From the NCBI GenBank assembly GCA_964448115.1, contig CAYUVA010000013.1:23101-87100 (forward strand): a stretch of 64,000 nucleotides of DNA, given 5' to 3'. Made by a program: the position numbers and the translations under genes. The notes under the pieces were generated by a model. That model was given only the letters and a program-made list of their open reading frames with translations, was not told the origin of the DNA and did no database searches. The DNA comes from CAYUVA01 sp964448115 [NCBI: uncultured bacterium]. GTDB lineage: Bacteria; CAYUVA01. Below are positions 25,750 through 33,941 of this stretch, piece by piece (within the stretch, counting starts at the first letter, position 1; every line of letters starts with the position of its first letter).

Positions 25750-26232
25750 GTGTCTGAACCCCATAAGAACATGGTCATTGAGACAAACTCCACCCAAGAG
25801 ACCATCGAGCTTGGAGCCAGACTAGGCGCTAGACTCAAGGCAGAGGATGTAGTCTGCCTTATAGGGGATCTGGGCAGCGGGAAGACTCAACTGACCAAGG
25901 GAATAGCCAAGGGGTTGAAGATTAAAAGCCATCGATATGTTAACAGCCCCACCTTCATGATCTTGAATATCCATCATGGCGAAACTTCGACCCTATATCA
26001 TCTCGATTTCTATCGCCTGAACAACAAGCAGGATGCGCTTGATGCCGGGTTGGATGAATATATCCCCTCTGATGGGGTTACGGTAATCGAGTGGGCGGAT
26101 CGCATAGCGGACATTCTCCCTGATCATAGGTTGGATGTGTATCTTGAGATACTCTCCGAGCATCATCGAAGGATAACAATCAGTAAGGTTGGTAGGTTTG
26201 ACATCGACCTCGACACCCTGGAGGTTTTATGA
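25750..26232 (+). CDS. tsaE: tRNA t6A synthesis ATPase
   Basis: 160 residues with Walker A GDLGSGKTQL, the NSPTF segment, the LYHLDFYRL region and the VIEWADRI motif of TsaE. It is the ATPase of the TsaBDE complex that makes N6-threonylcarbamoyladenosine in tRNA. The start is GTG at 25750; an ATG at 25771 is an alternative. The end overlaps tsaB by 4 bases. Confidence 0.95.
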   Translation: MSEPHKNMVIETNSTQETIELGARLGARLKAEDVVCLIGDLGSGKTQLTKGIAKGLKIKSHRYVNSPTFMILNIHHGETSTLYHLDFYRLNNKQDALDAGLDEYIPSDGVTVIEWADRIADILPDHRLDVYLEILSEHHRRITISKVGRFDIDLDTLEVL

Positions 26233-26912
26233 GGCTGCTAGCCGTTGAAACATCGACCCTTTACGGAAGCGTTGCTTTATTCGAGGGAGAAACCATGCTT
26301 GCTGAATTGACCTATCGGGCAGCTCAAACGCACTCTAAACAACTGATGGCAACAATAGATAAGGTCTTATCTCTCGGTGGCATCGAGGCGCATAAACTAG
26401 AGGCAATAGCGGTCTCACTGGGTCCGGGGAGCTTTACTGCCCTGCGTATAGGAGTGGCTACCGCAAAATCGCTTGCCCATATACTCGATATTCCGATGGT
26501 GGGGAGGCTCTCACTGGATATTCTAGCTGAGGGCTGCGGCGCTTATGATGGAAGAATTATCTGCCTGATCGAAGTGAAGAAAGGGGAGCTTTTTATAAGA
26601 AAATACGAGTCCAAGGCACTCGAAAAGAATGCAATGGATGATATTTCCATTATTGCTATCAAGGATCTACCCGGGGTATTAAAAACAGGAGACCTGGTAG
26701 TCGGCGAGTTTATACATCGACAGGCGCCCCTTGCTGAGGCAATTTGCTCGGCAAAAGCAATCATCGCACCAATCGAGTTAGCCTTGCCCAGAGCTTCCGT
26801 GTTGGCTCGAATGGCTATGGGGAATCTGAAGCGAGGCGAAGCTGACTCCTACCTAACCCTTGAGCCGGTGTATATCAAGATGCCGCCAATTAAAACCAAG
26901 AAGAGATGCTGA
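26229..26912 (+). CDS. tsaB: t6A synthesis scaffold protein
   Basis: The 227-residue ASKHA-fold protein has the TsaB N-terminus (LLAVETSTLYGSVALF) and the SLGPGSFTALRIG motif. It pairs with TsaD and stabilises the t6A complex. It overlaps tsaE by 4 bases (ATGA) and tsaD by 7, so translation is coupled. Confidence 0.95.
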   Translation: MRLLAVETSTLYGSVALFEGETMLAELTYRAAQTHSKQLMATIDKVLSLGGIEAHKLEAIAVSLGPGSFTALRIGVATAKSLAHILDIPMVGRLSLDILAEGCGAYDGRIICLIEVKKGELFIRKYESKALEKNAMDDISIIAIKDLPGVLKTGDLVVGEFIHRQAPLAEAICSAKAIIAPIELALPRASVLARMAMGNLKRGEADSYLTLEPVYIKMPPIKTKKRC

Positions 26913-27964
26913 TACTAGGTATTGATACATCCTGTGATGATACTTGCGCTGCCGTTGTCGAGGATGGATGCAAGATCCTATCTAATATAATTTCCTCCCA
27001 GGTAGAGTTCCACAGGGAATATGGTGGTGTAGTGCCCGAGATAGCCTCACGCAAACATATTCTTAACATTCAACCAGTCATTCAGCAGGCTCTTGAAAAA
27101 GCCTTAATAGACTTCAACCAACTCGATGCGGTTGCAGTTACCCAGGGTCCCGGGCTTATAGGTTCGCTCGTCATCGGTATCGCTGCTGCCAAGTCCCTAA
27201 GCTATCTTAAACGCATTCCGCTTATTCCAGTAAATCATGTACTCGCTCATGCATACTCCAATTTTCTAGTGGAAATCGATATCCATGACAGCTTCTCGCC
27301 ACCTGCCTTTCCACTGCTTTCATTGGTCGTATCCGGCGGGCATACCGTCCTTCTAAAAGCATTGAGTCATCTTCAATACCAAGCCATCGGAACCACCCTG
27401 GATGATGCCGCTGGCGAGGCGTTCGACAAGGCAGCCAAAATGATGGGCTTGGGGTATCCTGGGGGGGCGATAGTCTCAAAATTAGCTATCGATGGTAATC
27501 CCGAGGCAGTTAGCTTTCCACGCCCAATGATGCACTCGGAGAGTTTTGATTTCAGCTTCAGCGGCTTAAAGACAGCCATATTGCATCATCTAAGGCGCTA
27601 TTATGGGGATATAACCTCACCAAGCTCGCCTCCCCTGGATATCCCAAGACAAGACCTGGCAGATATATGTGCTTCGTTTCAGGAGGCTGTGGTCGATGTT
27701 CTTTGCAGTAAGACTATTAATGCCGCATCAGCCATGGATATTGATACGATTGCAATCAGCGGTGGGGTAGCTGCAAATGCTCGTCTCAGAGGGCTTATGG
27801 CACAAAGAGCATCACAGGCTGGTATAAAGGTTTATTTCCCATCGCGGGTACTATGCACCGACAATGCGGCGATGATTGCTGGATTGGGCTTTCATCTTAT
27901 TAAACAGGGTCAAACAGCGGATATGAGCATGGATGGCATTGCTTCATTGTCCGAGATGATGTAA
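26906..27964 (+). CDS. tsaD: tRNA threonylcarbamoyltransferase
   Basis: The 352-residue protein starts with LILGIDTSCDDTC and has the metal-binding pair H111 and H115 in NHVLAHAYSN. It also has the VSGGHTVLL and AISGGVAANARLR motifs. It transfers the threonylcarbamoyl group to A37 of tRNA. It completes the tsaE-tsaB-tsaD set. The AMP-forming partner tsaC is not in the window. Confidence 0.97.
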   Translation: MLILGIDTSCDDTCAAVVEDGCKILSNIISSQVEFHREYGGVVPEIASRKHILNIQPVIQQALEKALIDFNQLDAVAVTQGPGLIGSLVIGIAAAKSLSYLKRIPLIPVNHVLAHAYSNFLVEIDIHDSFSPPAFPLLSLVVSGGHTVLLKALSHLQYQAIGTTLDDAAGEAFDKAAKMMGLGYPGGAIVSKLAIDGNPEAVSFPRPMMHSESFDFSFSGLKTAILHHLRRYYGDITSPSSPPLDIPRQDLADICASFQEAVVDVLCSKTINAASAMDIDTIAISGGVAANARLRGLMAQRASQAGIKVYFPSRVLCTDNAAMIAGLGFHLIKQGQTADMSMDGIASLSEMM

Positions 27965-28052
27965 CAATGATAGGGGTAGGAAAGACCGGTTGCCTGGTCT
28001 CCCCTCCCCCAAGTTTGGGTCTGTCTCAAAACGCCAAAAATATCACCAAAAT

Positions 28053-28080
28053 GTCACTGCGAGCAAAGCGAAGCAATCTC
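28053..28080 (+). repeat. GTCACTGCGAGC-type dispersed repeat
   Basis: GTCACTGCGAGCAAAGCGAA with the following GCAATCTC matches the widely dispersed intergenic repeat seen in many environmental bacterial genomes (from memory). It sits in the 290-base gene-free gap after tsaD, which otherwise holds the repeats at 28131 and 28172. Confidence 0.55.
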
Positions 28081-28130
28081 TATCTTATCAAGACCGATGC
28101 GGAGGGCAACACTGGTCCCCCACCGGAATA

Positions 28131-28152
28131 GGCTTGAGACTTGAGGCTTGAG
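28131..28152 (+). repeat. 22-bp repeat, copy A
   Basis: GGCTTGAGACTTGAGGCTTG plus AG here is the exact reverse complement of 45693-45714. The 45694 copy overlaps the last codons of an aconitase-family gene. Confidence 0.7.
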
Positions 28153-28171
28153 GGAGGAGAAAGGAAAAGAG

Positions 28172-28240
28172 AACCACAAAGCATGCCCTGAGCATAGTCG
28201 AAGGTGCACGAAGGCACAAAGAAAGAAGTGATAAGTGATA
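28172..28240 (+). repeat. ACCACAAAG-type repeat interrupted by a second repeat
   Basis: AACCACAAAG is split from its usual continuation GAAGGCACAAAG by an inserted CATGCCCTGAGCATAGTCGA unit, itself a known type of dispersed repeat. It then continues GAAGTGATAAGTGATACCGTGATA like the 21463 copy. It appears nested. Confidence 0.5.
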
Positions 28241-28254
28241 CCGTGATATAATTG

Positions 28255-28881
28255 CTAGATGATCCCTAGCCAGTTGTGGATCAAGAAGTAGGTTCGCCCA
28301 ATGAGTAGGGAGATTCGTGCCATCACCGTATAGCCGAACGATGCTCCGAATCCCACCATGATAAAGACAATTCCAACCCTTGCAATGCCGCCTAGTACCC
28401 CTTTATGTTCTCTGCTAAAGAAGAAGTATATGAGGGTTGCCAGTACGCCGGCAAAGATAAACCAATTATTGATAATATCCCAAGCCATCAGCTCATGACC
28501 ATATAGTGGGATCATAGTCGCCTCTGCTTGCTTAATCAGCCTTTGTTCAACCATGCGAGGGATTGCGAAGCCGCTGGAGCCGCCGATCATAAAAGCGAGC
28601 GACCAACGCGATAACCAGCCGTACTTGGAGCTGAAACGAGTAAACATCAAAAGCCCTAGGATCAAAGGAATTATGGTGATGTACCTATGTTCCTTGAATA
28701 AAGGATCAATAAGATAAGGCTTCACCGCATTGTAGTAGAAGATGATCACATAGTATCCGGCGGTAACACCGACCACCAGGTGCTCAGCAAACTTGTAGAA
28801 AGGATTGTCCTTGATCAGGAAGGAGAAGATAGAGAGGGTCAGAATGGCTGCGACCCAAGTAAAGAATAGCTCCTGTGTCAT
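28255..28881 (-). CDS. Membrane protein of the four-gene cluster, gene 4
   Basis: The 208-residue protein has about six membrane spans (starting FFTWVAAILTLSIFSFLI) with short loops, including EHLVVGVTAGYYVIIFYYN, and ends in a hydrophobic segment plus NWLGII. It lies 10 bases after gene 3 of a co-directional cluster. No family is recognised. It is probably the membrane pore or scaffold partner of the cluster. Confidence 0.65.
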   Translation of the reverse strand: MTQELFFTWVAAILTLSIFSFLIKDNPFYKFAEHLVVGVTAGYYVIIFYYNAVKPYLIDPLFKEHRYITIIPLILGLLMFTRFSSKYGWLSRWSLAFMIGGSSGFAIPRMVEQRLIKQAEATMIPLYGHELMAWDIINNWFIFAGVLATLIYFFFSREHKGVLGGIARVGIVFIMVGFGASFGYTVMARISLLIGRTYFLIHNWLGII

Positions 28882-28891
28882 AACCTTTCCC

Positions 28892-29734
28892 CTACCTCCT
28901 TCTCTTGTATTGTCCGGTAATAAAGTAGGCGAGATTACCCAGGATGATAAAAAATATGATAAGCAGATGTGATATGGACTGCGAGTCCATACCTGTATAA
29001 GCTCTCGCCTTGTGTTTGATTAACAGCTCATATTCAGCCGCTCCGCGCAATCCGCCTAACAATCCAACTAATTGATTCGACTGCAAAAATGGATATGCAT
29101 CGCTCGCCATCACGGCAGTTACGCCAGCTCCGATGGTGGCATTGAACTTGGCTCTGGCATAGTAAATCCAGGTCTCGTAATAGGCTGCACCGCTGATGGT
29201 TACTACCAATCCTATATCATCGTAGTTCTCTATTCCGTTTAACATTGGTATTTCATCAGTACTGGTACCGTAGTAGTCATTTGGAAAAGCAGCCTTTATG
29301 CTTTCTCCAATCTTAAGAATCAATATTCCATATCCGACTCCGAAGCCAAGGAAACAGTAATCCTGACCATACACAGCACCTGTCTCCTCAGCAGTCTCTT
29401 TCACAGCCTGCTCAGCGATACCTGCTCCGGCTGGATGAAGTGTCATGACTGCTACTGGGATATCCTTGGATATGCAGTGTCTTAGTAATGCCTTTACCAT
29501 CGGGAAAAGCTCCGGTTCCACCGCAGGATCAAAATCGCACGATATCAATACGATCTTGCCGCTGTCAGCCATACTCTCCACTGTTTCGTACAGCCCTTTA
29601 ACTGCCGGGGTGATCTCTATCGGTAGATTTAATGGCATAAAAAATGGAACCAGAACAGCTAAAAATACACACAGAAAGATCCATCTCCTGTCCAAGTTAT
29701 TGATATACTCGAATATTCTTTTAACCACATCCAT
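28892..29734 (-). CDS. Membrane-anchored Rossmann-like protein of the four-gene cluster, gene 3
   Basis: 280 residues with one membrane span near each end (about 17-35 and 255-273) around a soluble alpha/beta domain. It has ISCDFDP, FGVGYGILILK and TISGAAYYETWIYYARAKF segments. The soluble part resembles a Rossmann-like or periplasmic-type fold on the outer face. The function is unknown. It keeps tight spacing (6 bases) with gene 2. Confidence 0.65.
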   Translation of the reverse strand: MDVVKRIFEYINNLDRRWIFLCVFLAVLVPFFMPLNLPIEITPAVKGLYETVESMADSGKIVLISCDFDPAVEPELFPMVKALLRHCISKDIPVAVMTLHPAGAGIAEQAVKETAEETGAVYGQDYCFLGFGVGYGILILKIGESIKAAFPNDYYGTSTDEIPMLNGIENYDDIGLVVTISGAAYYETWIYYARAKFNATIGAGVTAVMASDAYPFLQSNQLVGLLGGLRGAAEYELLIKHKARAYTGMDSQSISHLLIIFFIILGNLAYFITGQYKRRR

Positions 29735-29740
29735 ATTTGT

Positions 29741-30430
29741 TTATCCAGCTCCGCCCAGATAAGTTTTTTCTATGCCAAGTATGATCTTAAGGGCAGTCGA
29801 TATCATCCCCAAGCCGACTCCTATGACGATACCACGCTTGGAAGCCATGTTGGGTATGTTCAGAATCCATTCTTTAAGCCACTCGAACAGTGAGACAGAG
29901 GTTGCATCCGGGGCGATCATACCCATTGCTTTCATAAAGGCGATGGTCTTCTCGCCGCTTAGAACAATCATGTTTGCGCCTATCGGAACCTGACCCAGCA
30001 TCACGATTATGGCAGCTAAAAGTAGCAATGTGGAGGAAACATTGCGCATCCTGAAAGCCCTGAAGGTCGCAGAAGCTATGTAGAAGGCAAGAAGGCTGAA
30101 CATGGTAGCCTGAATCGGCATCTGCACATTGAAGTAAACATATTGAAACACCGTACCCTGCTCATGCCCGAAGAACCCACATATTATCATTCCCACCAAT
30201 CCAACCAGGGTTACTATGCTGAATCCCCAGCCCTTTACCTTTCTCTTTATCTTGTTGTAGTGATGATTAATAAGGCTCCCGATACCCAAAACCAGGGCAA
30301 ATACGGTTACGATTAGCATCCACTGGGTGAGGTACTCATAAACATAATCCAAGGCGGGAATAAAGTACTGGATTACCGCAAAAACTCCAACCGCGAAACA
30401 GATTATTATCGGTATCGTCCTTTTAGCCAT
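29741..30430 (-). CDS. Multi-spanning membrane protein of the four-gene cluster, gene 2
   Basis: About 229 residues from the ATG at 30430. An upstream in-frame start at 30460 would overlap gene 1. It has about six spans, beginning IPIIICFAVGVFAVIQYFIP, and a basic cytoplasmic loop KIKRKVKGWG. No known transporter motif is seen. Tight spacing to gene 3 suggests a co-assembled complex. Confidence 0.65.
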   Translation of the reverse strand: MAKRTIPIIICFAVGVFAVIQYFIPALDYVYEYLTQWMLIVTVFALVLGIGSLINHHYNKIKRKVKGWGFSIVTLVGLVGMIICGFFGHEQGTVFQYVYFNVQMPIQATMFSLLAFYIASATFRAFRMRNVSSTLLLLAAIIVMLGQVPIGANMIVLSGEKTIAFMKAMGMIAPDATSVSLFEWLKEWILNIPNMASKRGIVIGVGLGMISTALKIILGIEKTYLGGAG

Positions 30431-30444
30431 AGAAAAATCCCATG

Positions 30445-31896
30445 CTAGACGGTCAACCAATCTTTAAGAAAGTCATATCCAAGGGTTACCAGCAATGTCC
30501 CCACCACGAACATTACCAAAAGTATGATCTTAGACCAGTCCTGCCCCTTGAGGCTTCCCAAGAGCAATGGATCTCTGCTTATGTAAGCGCTTGCCGCGTA
30601 AAGCTCCTCGCCGATTAGGGTGTAATCGCAGGCGGTGATGAAAAAGGGCAACTGTGTAACCGCATCGGTGCCAGCGATCTGGATGGCGCCGGTTGAAGCT
30701 CCGGTCTCTGCTAGAATAAGGGACTCAGCATAAAACATTCCCATATACAACATGGTTGCAGGCTTATCCCTTACCATGATACCGCTCACCGCTGCTACAT
30801 AACCGAACTGGTCATCGGTCAGATAGAATACATCCTCTTTTCGATACGCATCCGGTCTGCCCACAGCAAGGTATGCCTCCTCGACCACTTCCTGCTGCAC
30901 GGTCATTACCACCGCATCCCGACAGGGCACGATCAGTCTCGTATCGTACTGGGCGGTCTTCTTGGCTACTCCGCTGAGGATATTTATGGCAGCTATGGTG
31001 GCAACATCGCTAATGGTGCTCAATCCAGAAATATAAAGGATCGGTTTTCCCATCTCGGTTGCCCTGCCGACCGCCTCATCCATTGCATCGATAACCACCA
31101 TCTTGCGGATGAAAAGATCCTTGCCTCGGCGAGCCTGTATGATGAAGTAGTAGATAAGCCCACAAAACAGGAAGGTAAATATGAAGGTCGGCACCTTGCT
31201 AGTATTAAAGTACTGGATCTTCGGTATCGCAGAGACGACTTTCGTCTCGGCCACCAAGCCGTCTTCGGTTATGAAGTTCAGCTTATAATAATAGCGTTCA
31301 CCGTTCTTCAGCTTCGCTTCTGCGCCTCCCTCATCCTGGTAAAACTGCTTCCCATTCTCAATGATATTTATCACCTCGAAACCTGAGTCGGGATCATCAG
31401 AGCGGAGGATCTCCACTGTCTTGAGCCTTTTGGTCTCCGAGTCTGCATAGCTCCATTCTAGCGCAATTTTACCGCCATCATCATTGGGTTGATCCCTGGC
31501 GGCTAACTGGATATTGACCATGGGAGTTGCAGAGGCTGTATTGCTGGTTATTACCCTCCCATCAGCTAGCTCGGCTGAGACCATGTATTGATAGGTCCTA
31601 GTGTTATCGAGTCCCCTGCCGAATGTCCCCTGGTCCTTGAAGGTTTCGCTAGGTTCATGCATCTCGAAGATCTTATCATAGATTTCCTCGCCTTTTACTT
31701 TACGGTATATGGTAAAAGAAGATACAAGGCTTTTATTCAGATCTGCTGGCAGCTCCCATTTAAGGAAGATGGTTCCACCTTGGTCAAAGGGAAAATCCTC
31801 CGCGTAGAGAGTGATGTTCATATCAGCAAGCGAACCGTATCCTGGCGGAGCAATAGCGAAACAAAGCATGGGTATTATTATCGCCACCCCTAGCAA
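30445..31896 (-). CDS. Fibronectin-like/membrane protein with a DUF6754-like domain, gene 1 of the cluster
   Basis: The 483-residue protein has an N-terminal signal-like hydrophobic region, two extracytoplasmic beta domains of fibronectin style (about 25-125 and 130-220), a membrane span near 240, and a cytoplasmic domain (about 260-450) starting VVIDAMDEAVGRATEMGKPI and containing MGMFYAESLILAE, then a last span near the C-terminus. From memory the cytoplasmic part resembles DUF6754. The listed TTG start lacks a ribosome site. An in-frame ATA at 31923 follows GGGAG and gives a better signal peptide (NRIKVIG). Function unknown. Confidence 0.7.
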   Translation of the reverse strand: MLGVAIIIPMLCFAIAPPGYGSLADMNITLYAEDFPFDQGGTIFLKWELPADLNKSLVSSFTIYRKVKGEEIYDKIFEMHEPSETFKDQGTFGRGLDNTRTYQYMVSAELADGRVITSNTASATPMVNIQLAARDQPNDDGGKIALEWSYADSETKRLKTVEILRSDDPDSGFEVINIIENGKQFYQDEGGAEAKLKNGERYYYKLNFITEDGLVAETKVVSAIPKIQYFNTSKVPTFIFTFLFCGLIYYFIIQARRGKDLFIRKMVVIDAMDEAVGRATEMGKPILYISGLSTISDVATIAAINILSGVAKKTAQYDTRLIVPCRDAVVMTVQQEVVEEAYLAVGRPDAYRKEDVFYLTDDQFGYVAAVSGIMVRDKPATMLYMGMFYAESLILAETGASTGAIQIAGTDAVTQLPFFITACDYTLIGEELYAASAYISRDPLLLGSLKGQDWSKIILLVMFVVGTLLVTLGYDFLKDWLTV

Positions 31897-31990
31897 GGAT
31901 CCGATAACCTTTATTCTATTTATGATAGCTACTACTCCCTAGTTACGAAGTATTCTTACATATTGACAGGCAATTGCTAACATATCGGTT

Positions 31991-32161
31991 ATGCCATGTC
32001 AAGCATATTTTATTGATAAGATCCTCTTGGAAGGAGGCTATTGGGCTGAAGTCCCTGCTGTGTTGGTGTCTGCTACTCAAAGAGAGACATTCGAGGAACT
32101 TTTAGTAAGTATATATGAGGCTGTCGAAGGATGCCTATCGCTGGAGGTTATGAATGTTTAA
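31991..32161 (+). CDS. HicB-like small antitoxin-type protein, short
   Basis: A 56-residue frame with the HicB-like pattern EGGYWAEVPA, then RETFEELLVSIYEAVEGCLS. The usual LPGCxSQGET middle is replaced by VLVSATQRET. CYS can be read in the neighbouring frame, which suggests two compensating indels. There is no partner hicA and no C-terminal DNA-binding domain. Either a solitary HicB-domain protein or a decaying remnant. It ends 6 bases before the convergent buk stop. Confidence 0.55.
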   Translation: MPCQAYFIDKILLEGGYWAEVPAVLVSATQRETFEELLVSIYEAVEGCLSLEVMNV

Positions 32162-32167
32162 TTCAAT

Positions 32168-33244
32168 CTATTTATATTCCTTAATCTCTACCTTTCGATC
32201 AATAGCCAGGAATCCGCCCTGTGCCATCGCCTCTAGCTCACCCTCGCCAGGCACAACCTCGATGGGGGCAATAAAGCTCACATATCCTTTGACACCATTA
32301 ACTACATATTCGCTGTAAGCGATGCCACCGGTTAAAATGATGCGATCCACCTCGCCCCTCAGCACCGCTGCCAAGGCGCCGATATCCTTTGCTATGCGAT
32401 AGATCATGGCATCGAGGATCAGCCTGGCTTTGTCATCTCCTGAGGCTATGCGTTGCTCCACCTCCTCGACCTTGGCTGTTCCCAGGTATCCCTTCAAGCC
32501 AGATTCCTTGGATAGTATCTTATAAAGCTTCGCCCGGTCGCAGTTCAGTTTATCAACGAAGTAGTCGATCAGCCCCTCGATGGGCAGTGTACCGGCGCGC
32601 TCTGGGGAAAAGGGTCCCTCGCCGAGCAGGGCGTTGTTGACATCGATCTGCCTTCCCTTGCGCAAGGGAGCGATCGAAATCCCTCCACCCATGTGAGCCA
32701 CGATGAAATTGCAGTCCTCTATCGTTTTGCCGAGTTTGGCAGCGGTTTTCCTCGACACCGCCCGGATATTCAAGATGTGGGAGCGGGATTTTCGTTCGAT
32801 CTCAGGATGTCCAGAGATGCGTGCTTCGGGGATGAACTCATCGATGGTAATGGGATCGACCACATACGAAGGAACCATGTAGTGATCTCCCACTGCCTTG
32901 GCTATCATGGCACCGAGGTTGCTGGCATGATTGGAGTAGCGACAGGAACGAAGATCCTCTAATAGTTTAGATCCTATCGCATAGACGCCGCCCTCGATAG
33001 GCTTTACCGGACCTCCCCGCCCAACCACGGCAACTACCTTGCTTTTTAGAGCATCCACCTGATTGAGGAACTCATTGACCTGTGCGAACCGAGTCTGGAA
33101 TTGCTCGGTTACCAGCTCGAACTTTGCCAGCTCCTTCTCATCATGGACTATAGTACGATCAAGAACATTGCCATCTCTGTTAAAGGCAGCCAACTTTGTG
33201 GAAGTGCTGCCCGGATTGATCACGATCACCAGCTCATCAGCCAT
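32168..33244 (-). CDS. buk: Butyrate kinase
   Basis: The 358-residue ASKHA-fold kinase has the phosphate-binding NPGSTSTK motif at residues 10-17, the YSNHASNLG and DPITIDEF segments and the HMGGGIS motif. It converts acyl phosphate and ADP to butyrate (or a branched acid) and ATP. Length is typical and rules out acetate kinase. No phosphotransbutyrylase is adjacent, so it may work on acyl phosphates made elsewhere. It suggests fermentative energy metabolism. Confidence 0.93.
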   Translation of the reverse strand: MADELVIVINPGSTSTKLAAFNRDGNVLDRTIVHDEKELAKFELVTEQFQTRFAQVNEFLNQVDALKSKVVAVVGRGGPVKPIEGGVYAIGSKLLEDLRSCRYSNHASNLGAMIAKAVGDHYMVPSYVVDPITIDEFIPEARISGHPEIERKSRSHILNIRAVSRKTAAKLGKTIEDCNFIVAHMGGGISIAPLRKGRQIDVNNALLGEGPFSPERAGTLPIEGLIDYFVDKLNCDRAKLYKILSKESGLKGYLGTAKVEEVEQRIASGDDKARLILDAMIYRIAKDIGALAAVLRGEVDRIILTGGIAYSEYVVNGVKGYVSFIAPIEVVPGEGELEAMAQGGFLAIDRKVEIKEYK

Positions 33245-33433
33245 TGCAAAGACCTCCTACAATATTGATTCGTTTTCATAGTAAGCAATTATGTCAGTTT
33301 GTTATTGCCAAATACTATCAATGAAAGATACTATTTTCCACCTTGTTTTCAATCCTTTCATACCCTCGTGCCCTTATACCTCTGTGTAGTTGGATGATCT
33401 TTGGCATTAAAGCGCTAACTGCCAATAAATAAC

Positions 33434-33460
33434 TGGATTCCCGCCTGCGCGGGAATGACA
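33434..33460 (+). repeat. TGGATTCCCGC-type palindromic repeat
   Basis: TGGATTCCCGCCTGCGCGGG followed by AATGACA is the common palindromic intergenic repeat with CCCGC/GCGGG arms. Non-coding. Confidence 0.7.
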
Positions 33461-33591
33461 GAAGGGGGTTGCGGGAATGGCAAGAAGGAGAGCTAGTGAA
33501 AAAAACAAGTAGGGGGTGCAGAATTCTCATTAGACCCTGTCTCACCCAAGCATATTAAATTAGGGATAGACCTTTGTGTCTGCCCATTGAA

Positions 33592-33613
33592 GGGCGAACA
33601 TATTGGTTCACCC
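33592..33613. repeat. GGGCGAAC-type palindromic repeat
   Basis: GGGCGAAC and GGTTCACCC form near-complementary arms with a short loop. This is a dispersed type known from other genomes (from memory). Confidence 0.45.
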
Positions 33614-33715
33614 CTACCTTCAATGTGATGACATGTTAGATATTGCTAACTATCAACAGTTTTGATATTTGCATGTCGGGGCGAATATGGTATATTCGAG
33701 ATCAAGGAAAAGGTT

Positions 33716-33898
33716 ATGGGCTATCAATACATACCGCTTATCATTATAGGTTTAGTCGCATTGTTCTGGGGCTTCTGGGCGGCACACGAGGCGAAGAAGC
33801 CGCTCGATATCATTGGCGCCATAGCTGCTCCGGTAGGGCTAATAGTGGCACTGTTGGGGGTACTGCTTCTTTGTGTCCCCGGATTCTTCTCAGGCTGA
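33716..33898 (+). CDS. Small two-span membrane protein
   Basis: 60 residues from the ATG at 33716, which follows AAGGAAAAGG. Two hydrophobic segments, IPLIIIGLVALFWGFW and PVGLIVALLGVLLL, are joined by a basic loop HEAKKPLD. A longer frame from 33662 adds an unlikely tail. Function unknown. Confidence 0.55.
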   Translation: MGYQYIPLIIIGLVALFWGFWAAHEAKKPLDIIGAIAAPVGLIVALLGVLLLCVPGFFSG

Positions 33899-33941
33899 AG
33901 CGCCATTGTTTTATTACGATACACCAGTCGCTGCTGAACGA

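Larger units (their letters stand above)
33245..33715. other. 471-base gene-free region with dispersed repeats
   Basis: No protein-like frame with start and ribosome site is visible between buk and the small membrane gene. It holds two recognisable dispersed repeats (33434-33460 and 33592-33613) and low-similarity repeat debris. Promoter elements for buk presumably lie near 33245-33300. Confidence 0.6.
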
